64,000 nucleotides of DNA from Anaerolineae bacterium (GTDB taxonomy: Bacteria > Chloroflexota > Anaerolineae > Anaerolineales > UBA4823): the NCBI GenBank assembly GCA_003130835.1, contig QEXX01000016.1, positions 43,950 through 107,949 of the forward strand, written 5' to 3'. Made by a program: the position numbers and the translations under genes. Of this stretch, positions 17,633-26,738 are shown in pieces. The notes beneath the pieces are model-generated. The model saw only the letters and a program-made list of their open reading frames with translations, ran no database searches and was not told where the DNA came from. Within the stretch, counting starts at the first letter, position 1. The number at the start of each line of letters is the position of its first letter.

Positions 17633-20071
17633 TTAGCATCGAATTCGCTCGCCCTTTGGATCCCAGAGCGGTTCTCTGACCACTTCTGCTCCGACCGGTT
17701 CGCCGAAGAACTCGATCTCGAGACGCGTACCGATCTTCGTATACTCGATGGGAAGATAGGCATAAACGATGCTCTTTTTCACCGAATAGCCATAACCACC
17801 CGAGGAAACCCAACCGATGATCTCTGCTCTTCCTTCTGGGCGAATCGGTTCTTTGCCAAGCGCAATGGTGCGATCATCATCCAAAACAATGCAACAGAGT
17901 TTGCGCTTAAGCCCCTCGGCTTTCTGTTTGAGCAATGCTTCACGGCCGAGAAAATCGCCTTTATCCAACTTGACCGCAAACCCAAGTCCAGCTTCGTAGG
18001 GTGTGTAATCGGGGGTTGTCTCGCTTGCCCAATAGCGATAGCCCTTCTCCAAGCGTAGGCTATCAATGGCTTTGTAACCGGCCGGCACCATACCCAAAGG
18101 ACGACCAGCTTCCCAGAGCACATCCCACAATCGTTGGCCGTATTCCATTGGGCAATAGAATTCCCATCCCAATTCTCCAACGTAGGTAACGCGCATGGCT
18201 TGGCACGGCACATCTCCCACAGCGATCTTCTTGGTGGTCATATACGGGAAGCCTTCGTTCGAGACATCATCTGTGGTTACTTTTTGCAGGATTTCGCGAG
18301 CCTTTGGGCCCCACAAACCGATGCAAGCGTAGGCAGAAGTAATATCCTCCACAATAACTGACCCATCTTCGGGCATGTTCATGCGAATCCACGAGAGATC
18401 GTGTTCACCAAAAGCCGTACCGGTGATAATCCAGAAGCGATCTTCAGCAATGCGTGTGACGGTGAAATCGCACTCAATGCCGCCGCGCTTATTCAGCATC
18501 TGAGTATAGATGACCGTTCCCACTGGGCGATCGATGTCATTGGCGCACAGGTACTGCAAGAACTTCAAAGCCCCCGCTCCGCGCACTTCAAATTTGTTAA
18601 AGGAGGTCTCATCAAACAAGCCGGCGATCTCACGCGTCTTAAGATGCTCATACCCAATGGCACGTGACCAATTATGATGTGCCCAACCTTTTGGTTCATG
18701 GCCATGGCGCGCAAGCGCTTCATGCGGTTTAAACCAGTTCGGGCGCTCCCAACCGGTCTTCTCGCCAAACACGGCGCCTAAATCGCGCAAGCGGTAGTAA
18801 GTTGGCGAGAGGCGCAAAGGCCGCCCACTCATCCGCTCTTCGCCGGGATAGTGAATATCGTAATATTGGGTATAGGTCTCAATTGTGCGGGTGACGGTAT
18901 AATTCATGCTGGCGTAATTCGAACCAAAGCGGCGCACATCCAAACGCCAGACATCATATTCCGGTTGTCCGTCAATGATCCACTCTGCCATCACTTTGCC
19001 GATCCCTCCGGCGCCGGCAAGCCCGTGCGCACAAAAAGCGCATGCCACCCAGAAGCCTTTAACGGCTGTTGGGCCGAGCAAGAATTCTCCATCGGGGGTA
19101 AAACCTTCAGGGCCATTGTAATACATCTTGATTTCGGCTGTCTCGATGGCCGGCACGCGCTTAATAGAATTTTCCATCAGTGGCGTAAAGCGGTCCATGT
19201 CAAACGGCAGCAGTTGATACTTAAAATCTTTGGGAATGCCGTTAAGTCCAAAGGGCATTGGATCACGCTCATACCCGCCGGTCACCAATCCGCCAGTTTC
19301 ACGCCGCCAATAGACCAAAAGGTCGGGATCGCGCAAGGTCGGCATATTCTGCTCCACCCCTGGAATGGGTTTGGTCACAATATATAGGTGCGCCATCGGC
19401 ACAACCGGCAGGAACAGACCGACCATTTTACCGATCTCACCGCCCCATTGCCCAGCGGCATTGACCACGATTTCGGTCTTGATTGAGCCCTTGTCCGTCA
19501 CGACTTCGTCAACGCGCCCATTTTTGAGTTTAATCGCCTCAACATTGGTGTTTTGGAAGATTTGCGCGCCGCGCATTTTGGCTCCAGCAGCTAGAGCTTG
19601 GGTTAAGCCAGATGGATCGATGATGCCATCCGTCGGGGTATAGGCCGCCCCAAGCACGCCATCCGTGCTCATTAAGGGGAACATTTTCTTGGCTTCTTGT
19701 GGGCTGATTAATTCCATCTGCATCCCAAAGGAGCGCGCCATACCCACCAAACGCTTCAAGTCCTCCATCCGTTCCGGGGAAGAAGCCAACCGAATTCCGC
19801 CCACCTCATGCCATTCAGGATCCACGCCCGTCTCATCCTTAAGTTGACGGTATAAATCGGTGCTGTAGAACATCATGCGCGTTAGGTTAGCATCGGAACG
19901 CAATTGTCCAACCAAACCGGCGGAGTGCCAAGTAGAACCGGCGGTCAGTTCATGGCGCTCCAAAATCACGACATCTTTCCACCCCATTTTGGTTAGATGA
20001 TAGGCAATGCTACATCCCCCTACACCTCCACCGATAATCACAACCTGAGCATGGGAGGGTAATTCTGCCAT
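17633..20071 (-). CDS. Dimethylglycine/sarcosine dehydrogenase-like FAD enzyme with GcvT domain (copy 1)
   Basis: 812 residues with the full three-part layout of dimethylglycine and sarcosine dehydrogenases. A DAO-type FAD domain (about 8-370) has GGGVGG at 14-19 and TAGSTWHSAGL, whose His49 sits where the family attaches FAD covalently. A linker domain (FAO_M, about 375-430) and a folate-binding aminomethyltransferase domain (GCV_T, about 435-700, then GCV_T_C to 800) follow. The N-terminal part oxidises an N-methylglycine; the C-terminal part passes the one-carbon unit to tetrahydrofolate. Electrons go to ETF, encoded directly downstream. Substrate choice (dimethylglycine or sarcosine) cannot be read from the sequence. 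A homologue lies at 41821-44247. Confidence 0.88.
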   Translation of the reverse strand: MAELPSHAQVVIIGGGVGGCSIAYHLTKMGWKDVVILERHELTAGSTWHSAGLVGQLRSDANLTRMMFYSTDLYRQLKDETGVDPEWHEVGGIRLASSPERMEDLKRLVGMARSFGMQMELISPQEAKKMFPLMSTDGVLGAAYTPTDGIIDPSGLTQALAAGAKMRGAQIFQNTNVEAIKLKNGRVDEVVTDKGSIKTEIVVNAAGQWGGEIGKMVGLFLPVVPMAHLYIVTKPIPGVEQNMPTLRDPDLLVYWRRETGGLVTGGYERDPMPFGLNGIPKDFKYQLLPFDMDRFTPLMENSIKRVPAIETAEIKMYYNGPEGFTPDGEFLLGPTAVKGFWVACAFCAHGLAGAGGIGKVMAEWIIDGQPEYDVWRLDVRRFGSNYASMNYTVTRTIETYTQYYDIHYPGEERMSGRPLRLSPTYYRLRDLGAVFGEKTGWERPNWFKPHEALARHGHEPKGWAHHNWSRAIGYEHLKTREIAGLFDETSFNKFEVRGAGALKFLQYLCANDIDRPVGTVIYTQMLNKRGGIECDFTVTRIAEDRFWIITGTAFGEHDLSWIRMNMPEDGSVIVEDITSAYACIGLWGPKAREILQKVTTDDVSNEGFPYMTTKKIAVGDVPCQAMRVTYVGELGWEFYCPMEYGQRLWDVLWEAGRPLGMVPAGYKAIDSLRLEKGYRYWASETTPDYTPYEAGLGFAVKLDKGDFLGREALLKQKAEGLKRKLCCIVLDDDRTIALGKEPIRPEGRAEIIGWVSSGGYGYSVKKSIVYAYLPIEYTKIGTRLEIEFFGEPVGAEVVREPLWDPKGERIRC

Positions 20072-20101
20072 AAGTCTCTCCTTTTCATAAAAAATAATTA
20101 A

Positions 20102-20130
20102 GAGACCAGCCTCTTGGGAGGTCTGGTCTC
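20102..20130 (-). terminator. Intrinsic terminator after the CBS gene
   Basis: GAGACCAG (20102-20109) pairs with CTGGTCTC (20123-20130), with four more pairs inside (CCTC/GAGG). On the minus strand it is followed by TTAATTATTTTTT. It separates the CBS gene from the dehydrogenase gene, so the dehydrogenase may need its own promoter. Confidence 0.7.
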
Positions 20131-20139
20131 GGTTTCACC

Positions 20140-20949
20140 TTATTTTTGCCACACCGAATTCGGATGTGCCATCAGACCCACAATATCAAACGATGAAATT
20201 ACTCCTAAAGGCATCGAATCAGGATCTTCAGGGTCAATCACCACCAAACGGTGATAATGACTTTCAATCATTTTATTTGCCGCTTCTTGCAAAGTCGCAT
20301 CAATCGGCACCGTAAGGGCTGGATGCATAACTTCGGTCACCAATTTCGTGCCACACTCATCATCTAGGCAAACGGGCAGTAGATCCAAGCCGCTCACCAC
20401 TCCTAACGGCGAGCCTTTTCTATCCACCACAACCACCGAACGCCAGCCGGTGCTGGTCATGGCGCGTGCAGCGGCTGCAATGGGAGTTTTATCGCGGCAG
20501 ACCAAATAGGCATCTGACATCACATCGCCCACCTGTCCACGTCCAATGGGGGCAGACATGGCGATATGGGCAACAATATCTGAAACTGAAATGACCCCAA
20601 CCGGCTTGCCTTGATCGGTAACTAGAAGTCGGCGAATAACCTCCTTAATCATCCGATCAGCAGCTTCTTTGATGGGGGCATCCGCTTCGATGCTGGCTAC
20701 CGGCGAAGACATTAAGTCGCCGGCGGTTAAGCTTTTCATTACGTTCAGGCTTTCGGGATCCTGTGACAGCCACTCTCCGGCTAAAAGGTCAAAATCTGTG
20801 ATGACACCGATAATCCGTCCATCCCGATCGGTGACCATCAAGGAGTGTACTTTGTGTTGATCCAACATGACCGCCACCTGACCGATGCGGGTCTCCTTTC
20901 GACAAGTCAAGACACCGGGACGCATGAAATCTCTCACTTTTGTATGCAT
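20140..20949 (-). CDS. Four-CBS-domain protein
   Basis: 269 residues made almost only of two Bateman modules. CBS1 starts at VRDFMRPGVLTC, CBS2 at AGDLMSSPVASI, CBS3 at VGDVMSDAYLVC and CBS4 at VTEVMHPALTVP, each ending in a GVIS/GVVSGLDL-type strand. Such domains sense adenine nucleotides or related ligands. The ATG at 20949 has AAGGAG nine bases upstream; the longer frame would overlap the upstream gene by 17 nt. There is no fused effector domain, so it presumably acts on a partner. It directly follows the nucleotidyltransferase-like gene and is probably co-transcribed from the promoter at 21889-21917. Confidence 0.88.
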   Translation of the reverse strand: MHTKVRDFMRPGVLTCRKETRIGQVAVMLDQHKVHSLMVTDRDGRIIGVITDFDLLAGEWLSQDPESLNVMKSLTAGDLMSSPVASIEADAPIKEAADRMIKEVIRRLLVTDQGKPVGVISVSDIVAHIAMSAPIGRGQVGDVMSDAYLVCRDKTPIAAAARAMTSTGWRSVVVVDRKGSPLGVVSGLDLLPVCLDDECGTKLVTEVMHPALTVPIDATLQEAANKMIESHYHRLVVIDPEDPDSMPLGVISSFDIVGLMAHPNSVWQK

Positions 20950-20980
20950 GGCAAATGACTCCTTTTGCTTCACAAGAACA

Positions 20981-21772
20981 TCAATGAACTTCGTCAACGT
21001 CTTTATACCACTTTACGCGATCGCCCACACGGGCACGCAGTCGCCAGGCAAGGGTTTTAGGCTCCTCTTCTAAGCGGGCTAGAATTTGATCAACTTGTTT
21101 TTGAACGTGTTCTTTCTGTTCGTCGGTTAATTGGGGATAGGTCAACGCCAAACGTTTTACTTTGTCTAAATTCATGGTCGTCGTCCGCCACAGCCCCCAA
21201 TCCTTGGCACACAACATTGCCACCCGCGCCACGTTAATCACCTCCTGATCGTGCTCCCCCAATGGGTGTTCGAGTAATAGCATGATCGTGTCAATGACAT
21301 CTTTCTCGTTAATCTTGACAATCTGCATTTTTTCTAAAAGCATTTCTGCCAATGGGATAGTCGGCGAGTCGACTTCCAACCGGCCTGTCCAATAAATGGT
21401 GTGGCAGAAATCCAATTTCTCGTAGAAGACGTCAACATGCAATCCATTGGTAGGATTATTAAAAATGGCTCGATCGCCCTCGCTCACAATGAAGACTTCT
21501 TTTTCTTCCTCATAGCCTAAACCGGCCATCAGGATGGAAACTTCTTTTGCCTGACCACGATAGCCAGCAAAGTCGATGTCAGTATACGCTCGTCCCATCG
21601 CGGCTTGCAAATAACCATACGTCGGACAATGCATTTGGAAAGCCAAAGAACCGATCACCCGCAACAGCAATCCCCCTTTCTGACTGGCATCCAGGATGCG
21701 TTTTAATTCGTCCTCAAACTTTTTGCGTTCTGATTCATCCTGTTTGCCCATGCCAATTGGACTTGTCGCCAT
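20981..21772 (-). CDS. Nucleotidyltransferase-fold protein (MNT/AbiEii-like)
   Basis: 263 residues. A GS motif (VIGSLAFQMHC, about 40-50) followed by a DxD-type motif (AYTDIDFAGY, about 62-71) and then LHVDVFYEKLDF gives the signature of the nucleotidyltransferase superfamily with its three acidic residues. The C-terminal half is helical, with a charged stretch (TDEQKEHVQKQVDQILARLEEEP). AbiEii-type toxins and stand-alone substrate-adenylating enzymes share this layout; there is no AbiEi-like antitoxin beside it, and the neighbour is a CBS protein, so the role is open. A strong promoter lies 110 nt upstream. Confidence 0.65.
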   Translation of the reverse strand: MATSPIGMGKQDESERKKFEDELKRILDASQKGGLLLRVIGSLAFQMHCPTYGYLQAAMGRAYTDIDFAGYRGQAKEVSILMAGLGYEEEKEVFIVSEGDRAIFNNPTNGLHVDVFYEKLDFCHTIYWTGRLEVDSPTIPLAEMLLEKMQIVKINEKDVIDTIMLLLEHPLGEHDQEVINVARVAMLCAKDWGLWRTTTMNLDKVKRLALTYPQLTDEQKEHVQKQVDQILARLEEEPKTLAWRLRARVGDRVKWYKDVDEVH

Positions 21773-21888
21773 ACCTAAACTCCTGAAATCAGAATTGAAT
21801 TGGGGAAGAGCGAGAAGCGTTTGGATTCACAGCGTGACAAGGACAAAAGACCGGCTAACGTCTCGCAATCCAAATCCGCTACTTTTCT

Positions 21889-21917
21889 ATTATAACAAAA
21901 AAATCAAAAACTTGCAA
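21889..21917 (-). promoter_or_regulatory. Strong promoter for the nucleotidyltransferase-CBS pair
   Basis: On the minus strand TTGCAA (21917-21912), exactly 17 bp, then a perfect TATAAT (21894-21889). Transcription would begin near 21882, giving a leader of about 110 nt in which the octamer AATCCAAA and its complement TTTGGATT can pair. Confidence 0.65.
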
Positions 21918-21944
21918 ATTTCTTCAAAATCCGTCTCGAAATTT
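21916..21944 (-). terminator. A/T-rich hairpin and T-tract ending the herA operon
   Basis: AAATTTC (21916-21922) pairs with GAAATTT (21938-21944), and T-rich sequence follows on the minus strand (21915-21897). It starts two bases past the herA stop and overlaps the -35 box of the next promoter. Confidence 0.45.
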
Positions 21945-21945
21945 G

Positions 21946-23682
21946 TCACTGGTCTTCAAAACCCAACTCCCGTAAGGATTGCCTTGCATCGCCTGGAGTG
22001 AGTTTATCTCCTAGCATTTCTTTCCAAAAATTCTCGTCATAACGACGGGAGCGCAAAGGAATGGGTAAAGGCACGCCCCAACCCAACAGCAACACCTCTT
22101 CTTTCGGCTGTAAGTGACTCAACATGCCGCGCAAGGTATCGCGGCCGGCTAGACCAGCCAATACGGCGCGAATGTCGTCATCATCCCCAAGCCAACCCGA
22201 GATGCGAGTGCCCAACTGAGACATCACTTCATCATAGATTTGCGAAGGCCGTTGATCAACGATCAATAAGGTCACATAATACTTGCGCATCTCTCTGGCG
22301 ATGGTGCTGAAGGTCGTCTGGCTGGCTAACTCACGGTTGAGCAATTTGTGCGCTTCCTCAAGAACGATCACCAAGGGGCGCGGCTCATTGGCTCGCGTTG
22401 TGCGATAAGCATCTGTGCGCTTTTCCCAAGCTTCGCGAATACGGCGGGTAAGTAAATTCGAGACAAACAGGTAATCCACATCCTGCTCATAGGGGCCAAA
22501 CGAGAGGATGACATGCTGACCCTGTTCCAACAGGCGCACAATCTCTCCCACGCTATCGGCAGCCGGTTGCTCAACAATATAATCCCGATGAAACAGGATA
22601 CTTAACTTTGAGTGCAACCCTTCGGCTGCCAACGGATGCACACCACTGCGATTTGCCCAGGCTGCCACACTATCGGGTGCCGGCAGCCGCTTGCCATCTT
22701 CGGTCTCGATCATTGCCCCATTGCGCAAGGCACGAAACTCGCGAAACCAATGTTCGGCGCCAAACGAACTGACCAGAGCTTCCAACGTCGTTGGGGTGGT
22801 TTCGCGCAAATTGAGGACACCACTTAATAGCTCGATATCGGCTGGGCGAATATCTTTCATGGCAATTTCAAGGTGAAAATCGGGCGATTGACCGCGAATC
22901 GTGCTTCCCCTCCCCAGCCCAACCACGCGAACTCGAGCTGGAAAACCACTCCTTAAGCCTTTGACCAACATCCCACTATCGGATGCAATATCATCAAAGC
23001 CATATTCATTATGCATATCGAAGACCAGCACCGACGCCCGATTGCGCTTGATCAATCCGGCTAAGAGCAGACGGGTTAGAAAAGACTTCCCGGTTCCAGT
23101 CGCCCCAAAAATCCCAGCCGAACGCTGAATAAAGCGATCCAAGTTGATACACACCGCATGACCGGCTTCGCGCGTGTGACCGACCACAAAGTTCCCTTCA
23201 TCCTCTGGGTCGCCAAAGATTTCAGCAATGTCGCCAGCGGAAGCCAGGCAAACATCAGCATGGTGAGACGGCACCGTCTTCACCGGCAAGATGCCCGGCT
23301 CAGAGCGCAAGCCCTGATCGATTTCCGCTCGCCATTGCCGATAGGCTTGTGTGCCCGGCTCGGGACCACGCTCCAGCATTAAGACCGGCAGGATTTCAAG
23401 ATTGGTAAATAAGGTTTGGGCGCGCAACGATTCAGCGATGGGTGCTGGAAATCGTTCCCCAAGTTGCTCCTCCGCAAAGCGGGGGTCGGTAGCGTGCAAT
23501 TGCAAATTGGTCACCAAACCGTAAAATGTCCAATTCCCACTATAAATTACGACAAAACTGCCCTCTTGCACCTGATCGGCCGGCACGGTCAGGCGAGCGC
23601 GCAAGTTTTCTCTTAGCCCGCCGCCAACAATGTAGCCAATGGTCTGATTTGGTTGTGTTTGATTCGGCAGATTCATTTGCAT
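21946..23682 (-). CDS. herA: HerA-type DNA translocase/helicase
   Basis: 578 residues. An N-terminal HAS-barrel-like domain (GYIVGGGL to about residue 100) precedes a RecA/FtsK-type ATPase: Walker A GATGTGKS (about 193-200), FDMHNEYGFD, and Walker B VIVLEEAHKLL (about 450), with the conserved VDQRPS and GTRIS segments after it. HerA forms a hexameric pump that works with the NurA nuclease in DNA end processing. The longest frame begins at TTG 23700; the ATG at 23682 is preferred. The gene directly follows the separate HAS-barrel-like gene, and nurA lies upstream in the same operon. Confidence 0.88.
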   Translation of the reverse strand: MQMNLPNQTQPNQTIGYIVGGGLRENLRARLTVPADQVQEGSFVVIYSGNWTFYGLVTNLQLHATDPRFAEEQLGERFPAPIAESLRAQTLFTNLEILPVLMLERGPEPGTQAYRQWRAEIDQGLRSEPGILPVKTVPSHHADVCLASAGDIAEIFGDPEDEGNFVVGHTREAGHAVCINLDRFIQRSAGIFGATGTGKSFLTRLLLAGLIKRNRASVLVFDMHNEYGFDDIASDSGMLVKGLRSGFPARVRVVGLGRGSTIRGQSPDFHLEIAMKDIRPADIELLSGVLNLRETTPTTLEALVSSFGAEHWFREFRALRNGAMIETEDGKRLPAPDSVAAWANRSGVHPLAAEGLHSKLSILFHRDYIVEQPAADSVGEIVRLLEQGQHVILSFGPYEQDVDYLFVSNLLTRRIREAWEKRTDAYRTTRANEPRPLVIVLEEAHKLLNRELASQTTFSTIAREMRKYYVTLLIVDQRPSQIYDEVMSQLGTRISGWLGDDDDIRAVLAGLAGRDTLRGMLSHLQPKEEVLLLGWGVPLPIPLRSRRYDENFWKEMLGDKLTPGDARQSLRELGFEDQ

Positions 23683-23700
23683 AGCCAAACCATGGATCAA

Positions 23701-24315
23701 TTAGGCTGGGTTAAATAACTGGGCATCTGCTAAGCAATGCAACACCCGCAGGAGGGTTGAGGCATCATCCCGCAGCCAAGTGATAATCGCCTGAACGGCT
23801 TGCTGCGACCAATCCGCATGCCCGCTTTGTTGATGAATCCCTTGCGCCCACTGCAAGTGAGCCGCTAAAACCTCGATCATTAAGGGTGAGGTCTCTTGTA
23901 ACAGATGGCGCAAGTAACCCAATCGTCCAGTGGAAGTAAAATTGACAACCTCCTCTGGAGCACATGACACCAGTAAGTCTAAACCCAAGGGCGGTTTTGG
24001 CGGCAACAAATGGAAAATCTGATCGCCCGACCGGTAACCAACCGAGAGGACACGCATCTCTAACGGAACATTGCGATTCAACCGATGATCGCGCACAATT
24101 GCCTCGTCAATTGGGTCAACGGTCGCCAATTGGCGCACAAAGCCATCTTCGGCGATCGAGATGTCAATAATGATGCCATAGACGGCAAACCGGTCGTTTA
24201 AGTCCACGCGCACTAACGCGCCCAACGAAGGTAAATTAGCTTGCGAAACATGACAACCCACCAGGAATTGACGACTGTTGGCACTGAGTAATCGACCAAT
24301 TTGAATTGCACTCAT
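23701..24315 (-). CDS. Stand-alone HAS-barrel-like protein of the HerA-NurA operon
   Basis: 204 residues from the ATG at 24315; the frame is open further upstream but that part overlaps nurA and looks like its shadow. The N-terminal 90 residues (IGRLLSANSRQFLVGC, LGALVRVDL, FAVYGIIIDISI) resemble the HAS barrel found at the start of HerA (compare IGYIVGGGLRENLRA and FYGLVTNLQL). The C-terminal half is helical and not recognised. It sits between nurA (11 nt before) and herA (18 nt after), so it is very likely a subunit or adaptor of the HerA-NurA machine. Confidence 0.65.
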   Translation of the reverse strand: MSAIQIGRLLSANSRQFLVGCHVSQANLPSLGALVRVDLNDRFAVYGIIIDISIAEDGFVRQLATVDPIDEAIVRDHRLNRNVPLEMRVLSVGYRSGDQIFHLLPPKPPLGLDLLVSCAPEEVVNFTSTGRLGYLRHLLQETSPLMIEVLAAHLQWAQGIHQQSGHADWSQQAVQAIITWLRDDASTLLRVLHCLADAQLFNPA

Positions 24316-24326
24316 CGCATGATATC

Positions 24327-25505
24327 CTATTCCAGAGCGCTTTTCTGCCGCAGGGGTAAATTTTTCAACGCTTGTTTGTGAGAAAGCTGAACTGCAGGGT
24401 ATCCATGACGCTGCAACTCGATCGCCAAAGCGCGCAGAATGGTCTCGCGGTCTTCTGCCCGCACCACGGCTACCTCGTGTGCGCGATGCAGGAGATAGGG
24501 ATATGCATAAGCACCGCTTTGACGACATTGTGAAACCAGTTCGGCGTGAATTCGATCCACATTAAAAGCATCTCTTGCCACCCAAAGAGGCAGCTCTACC
24601 CTTGCCAAACTCATCTCGGTCTCCCTGCCCACCCGTAAATAGAAAAAGCACACTTCACTTTCCTTTGGAAAATGATTCATCAGCGGAGATTGCAAACAAA
24701 AGATGGCTGAACGCTCACCCGGACGCAGGAAACTTCCAAACAGGTCCGCATCCAGAACACCTTTGAAAGGGCGAAAGCGGCGCAAATCCGCCCAATCTTG
24801 GGCGGTTGCCGTTGCGAGTTCCAACAAGCGCACCACATAGGCCGATTCAGGACGGTCTACATAGCCACTGAGTAGAATCCCCTGCTGGCGAAAGGTTTCC
24901 AATGTGTCGCAGTAGATCTGTAACAAGCGTTTCAATTCTCTGCCATTCTCATCGCTGGGTTGATATTCCATCCATAACTCCAAAGGGCCATCCATCAGGG
25001 CAAGCCGCGGCGGCGGTAGCGAGAGGCTGATTTCTAACAAGAGCTTACGTTCCAGCACATCTCGCCGAAAGTTAAACAGCGATTCAATGAACTCGTCGGT
25101 ATCGGAGTACCAAAATTCACTCCGCGAAATTTCTTGCGGCACAGCGTGCAGGGTTTGAGGCAGGGTGATCCCCCCTACGTTAATCATCCCAAAGTACAGC
25201 TCGGCATGACGGTCGGGTAGCATTTGGGATCCATCTGCGGCAGCAAGGTTGAGATGATTTTGAACTGTAGGCAAGGGAAAAACCTGATCCAAAATCGGAT
25301 CAAATGGTTTGGCGCAACGCAGGGTTTTCCCTTCTTGAGCCAGAGCTTGCTCAATCCGTTCATTGAGAAAGTCGCTTTGGTCAGAAAAGCGCTGCAAGGC
25401 CTGCAGGGCGCTTTCACAACGGCGGCGATGACCGTCAGCAGCCTGCTCAATTTGCTGGACAAGGTTTTGAATTTTTGGATACAGTTGCCGGTAATCTACG
25501 CTCAC
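24327..25505 (-). CDS. nurA: NurA-domain nuclease
   Basis: 392 residues with NurA motifs: AAADGSQ with Asp91 as a probable metal ligand, LALMDGPLE with Asp172, GYVDRPES near 220, and the C-terminal HAELVSQCRQ and PYLLHRAHEVAVV blocks. In archaea, NurA is a 5'-3' exonuclease and single-strand endonuclease that acts with HerA on DNA ends; the same partnership is inferred here from the operon. The start is a GTG at 25505 with GAGAGG upstream. It is the first gene of the three-gene operon and is divergent from the acetyltransferase gene. Confidence 0.85.
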   Translation of the reverse strand: MSVDYRQLYPKIQNLVQQIEQAADGHRRRCESALQALQRFSDQSDFLNERIEQALAQEGKTLRCAKPFDPILDQVFPLPTVQNHLNLAAADGSQMLPDRHAELYFGMINVGGITLPQTLHAVPQEISRSEFWYSDTDEFIESLFNFRRDVLERKLLLEISLSLPPPRLALMDGPLELWMEYQPSDENGRELKRLLQIYCDTLETFRQQGILLSGYVDRPESAYVVRLLELATATAQDWADLRRFRPFKGVLDADLFGSFLRPGERSAIFCLQSPLMNHFPKESEVCFFYLRVGRETEMSLARVELPLWVARDAFNVDRIHAELVSQCRQSGAYAYPYLLHRAHEVAVVRAEDRETILRALAIELQRHGYPAVQLSHKQALKNLPLRQKSALE

Positions 25506-25694
25506 CCAAAGCCTCTCAAAGATTTGTTCATGCTCTTAAGCCAATCCGCAGGAGGAAAAGAGTCGAGACTTGAAGTCAACGGATGACTTTCGCGGTAGAA
25601 TTATTGAAGCACTGAATTAATTTTATCACGATGGTCCAATGAACCTCTCCACATTTCATGCTATAAACATCGGCGGGGAAAGCTCAATTTTGCA

Positions 25695-26726
25695 ATGAAT
25701 CAGCCTTCTTATCCTCCCATGTTGCGGCCGCTCAATCCGCGCAAAGATTTATTGGCAATTGCCGATTTGATCGAACTGTGTTTTGCCGAGACACTAGACC
25801 AAAGCGGGCGCGAATATATTCGCCAATTGCGCCGGATTGGAAAAGATGCTTCGACCTTCTGGATCGGCCGCTCCACCGACCATTTCTATGCCCCCCGACA
25901 GGGGTTTGTTTGGGAAGAAGAAGGTAAGATCGTTGGCAATCTATCGATTTTCTCGTTCCAGACCCCAAGCGGCGTCGAATATTTGATCGCCAATGTGGCA
26001 GTTCACCCCGATTTTCGGCGGCGCGGCATTGCCCGTTTGCTCACCGAGCGCGCCCTCGATTACATTCACCAACAAGGCGGACGCCGTGCTTGGCTAAACG
26101 TGCGCCAAGATAACCTGCCCGCGATTTCTTTGTACCGCAGTCTCAACTTCTCCGAGAGGTTACGGCGCACCCAGTGGCAATATCCCAACACCTCATTCAC
26201 TCCTCAGGGACAGCCCCCCACCCTCCGCTTTTCCCCTGCTTCTTTGAGCATCCAAATCCGCCGCCGCAAGCGCGCCGATTGGCAATTACATCAACACTGG
26301 CTTTTGTCAACTTACCCGCCGGATTACCATTGGCACCTTGACTTTCAAATCGATTGGTTTGCACCGGGTTTCTTTGCCTGGCTGCGAGGCTTCTTGAGCG
26401 ATACTCGCTACGATCATTATTCAATTGTTAAAAACGGCGCTCTCATTGGCGTTGCCACTCTTCAATCCAACCTGAATGAAGGCAAAACGTTATGGATAGC
26501 CTGCGATGCCGCTTGGGAAAATGAAGCTTTGCAAAGTTTCCTAAACTACCTTTCCAATGAGCACCTTCTTCGGGAAAAGATCACGCTGGATTATCCAGCA
26601 CAACGAGCAACCGAACCGTTACAAGCGGCTGGTTTCACTCCTGTGCAAACGCTGATCTGGATGCAGCACTCCATTGAACGTCCTAAACACATTGCTCAAA
26701 AAATTCCTAATTCAACTCCTTTCTAA
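25695..26726 (+). CDS. GNAT family N-acetyltransferase
   Basis: 343 residues. The N-terminal half (about 10-165) is a GNAT domain: EGKIVGNLSIF, then IANVAVHPDFRRRGIARLL (the acetyl-CoA-binding motif A with RRRGIA at about 113-118) and AWLNVRQDNLPAISLYRSLNF. The C-terminal half (about 180-330) resembles a second, degenerate GNAT fold with no clear acetyl-CoA loop, as in tandem GNAT proteins. The substrate is unknown. It is divergent from nurA and lies 12 nt before the EamA transporter, so the two are probably co-transcribed. Confidence 0.85.
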   Translation: MNQPSYPPMLRPLNPRKDLLAIADLIELCFAETLDQSGREYIRQLRRIGKDASTFWIGRSTDHFYAPRQGFVWEEEGKIVGNLSIFSFQTPSGVEYLIANVAVHPDFRRRGIARLLTERALDYIHQQGGRRAWLNVRQDNLPAISLYRSLNFSERLRRTQWQYPNTSFTPQGQPPTLRFSPASLSIQIRRRKRADWQLHQHWLLSTYPPDYHWHLDFQIDWFAPGFFAWLRGFLSDTRYDHYSIVKNGALIGVATLQSNLNEGKTLWIACDAAWENEALQSFLNYLSNEHLLREKITLDYPAQRATEPLQAAGFTPVQTLIWMQHSIERPKHIAQKIPNSTPF

Positions 26727-26738
26727 TCCTAATCGCCC

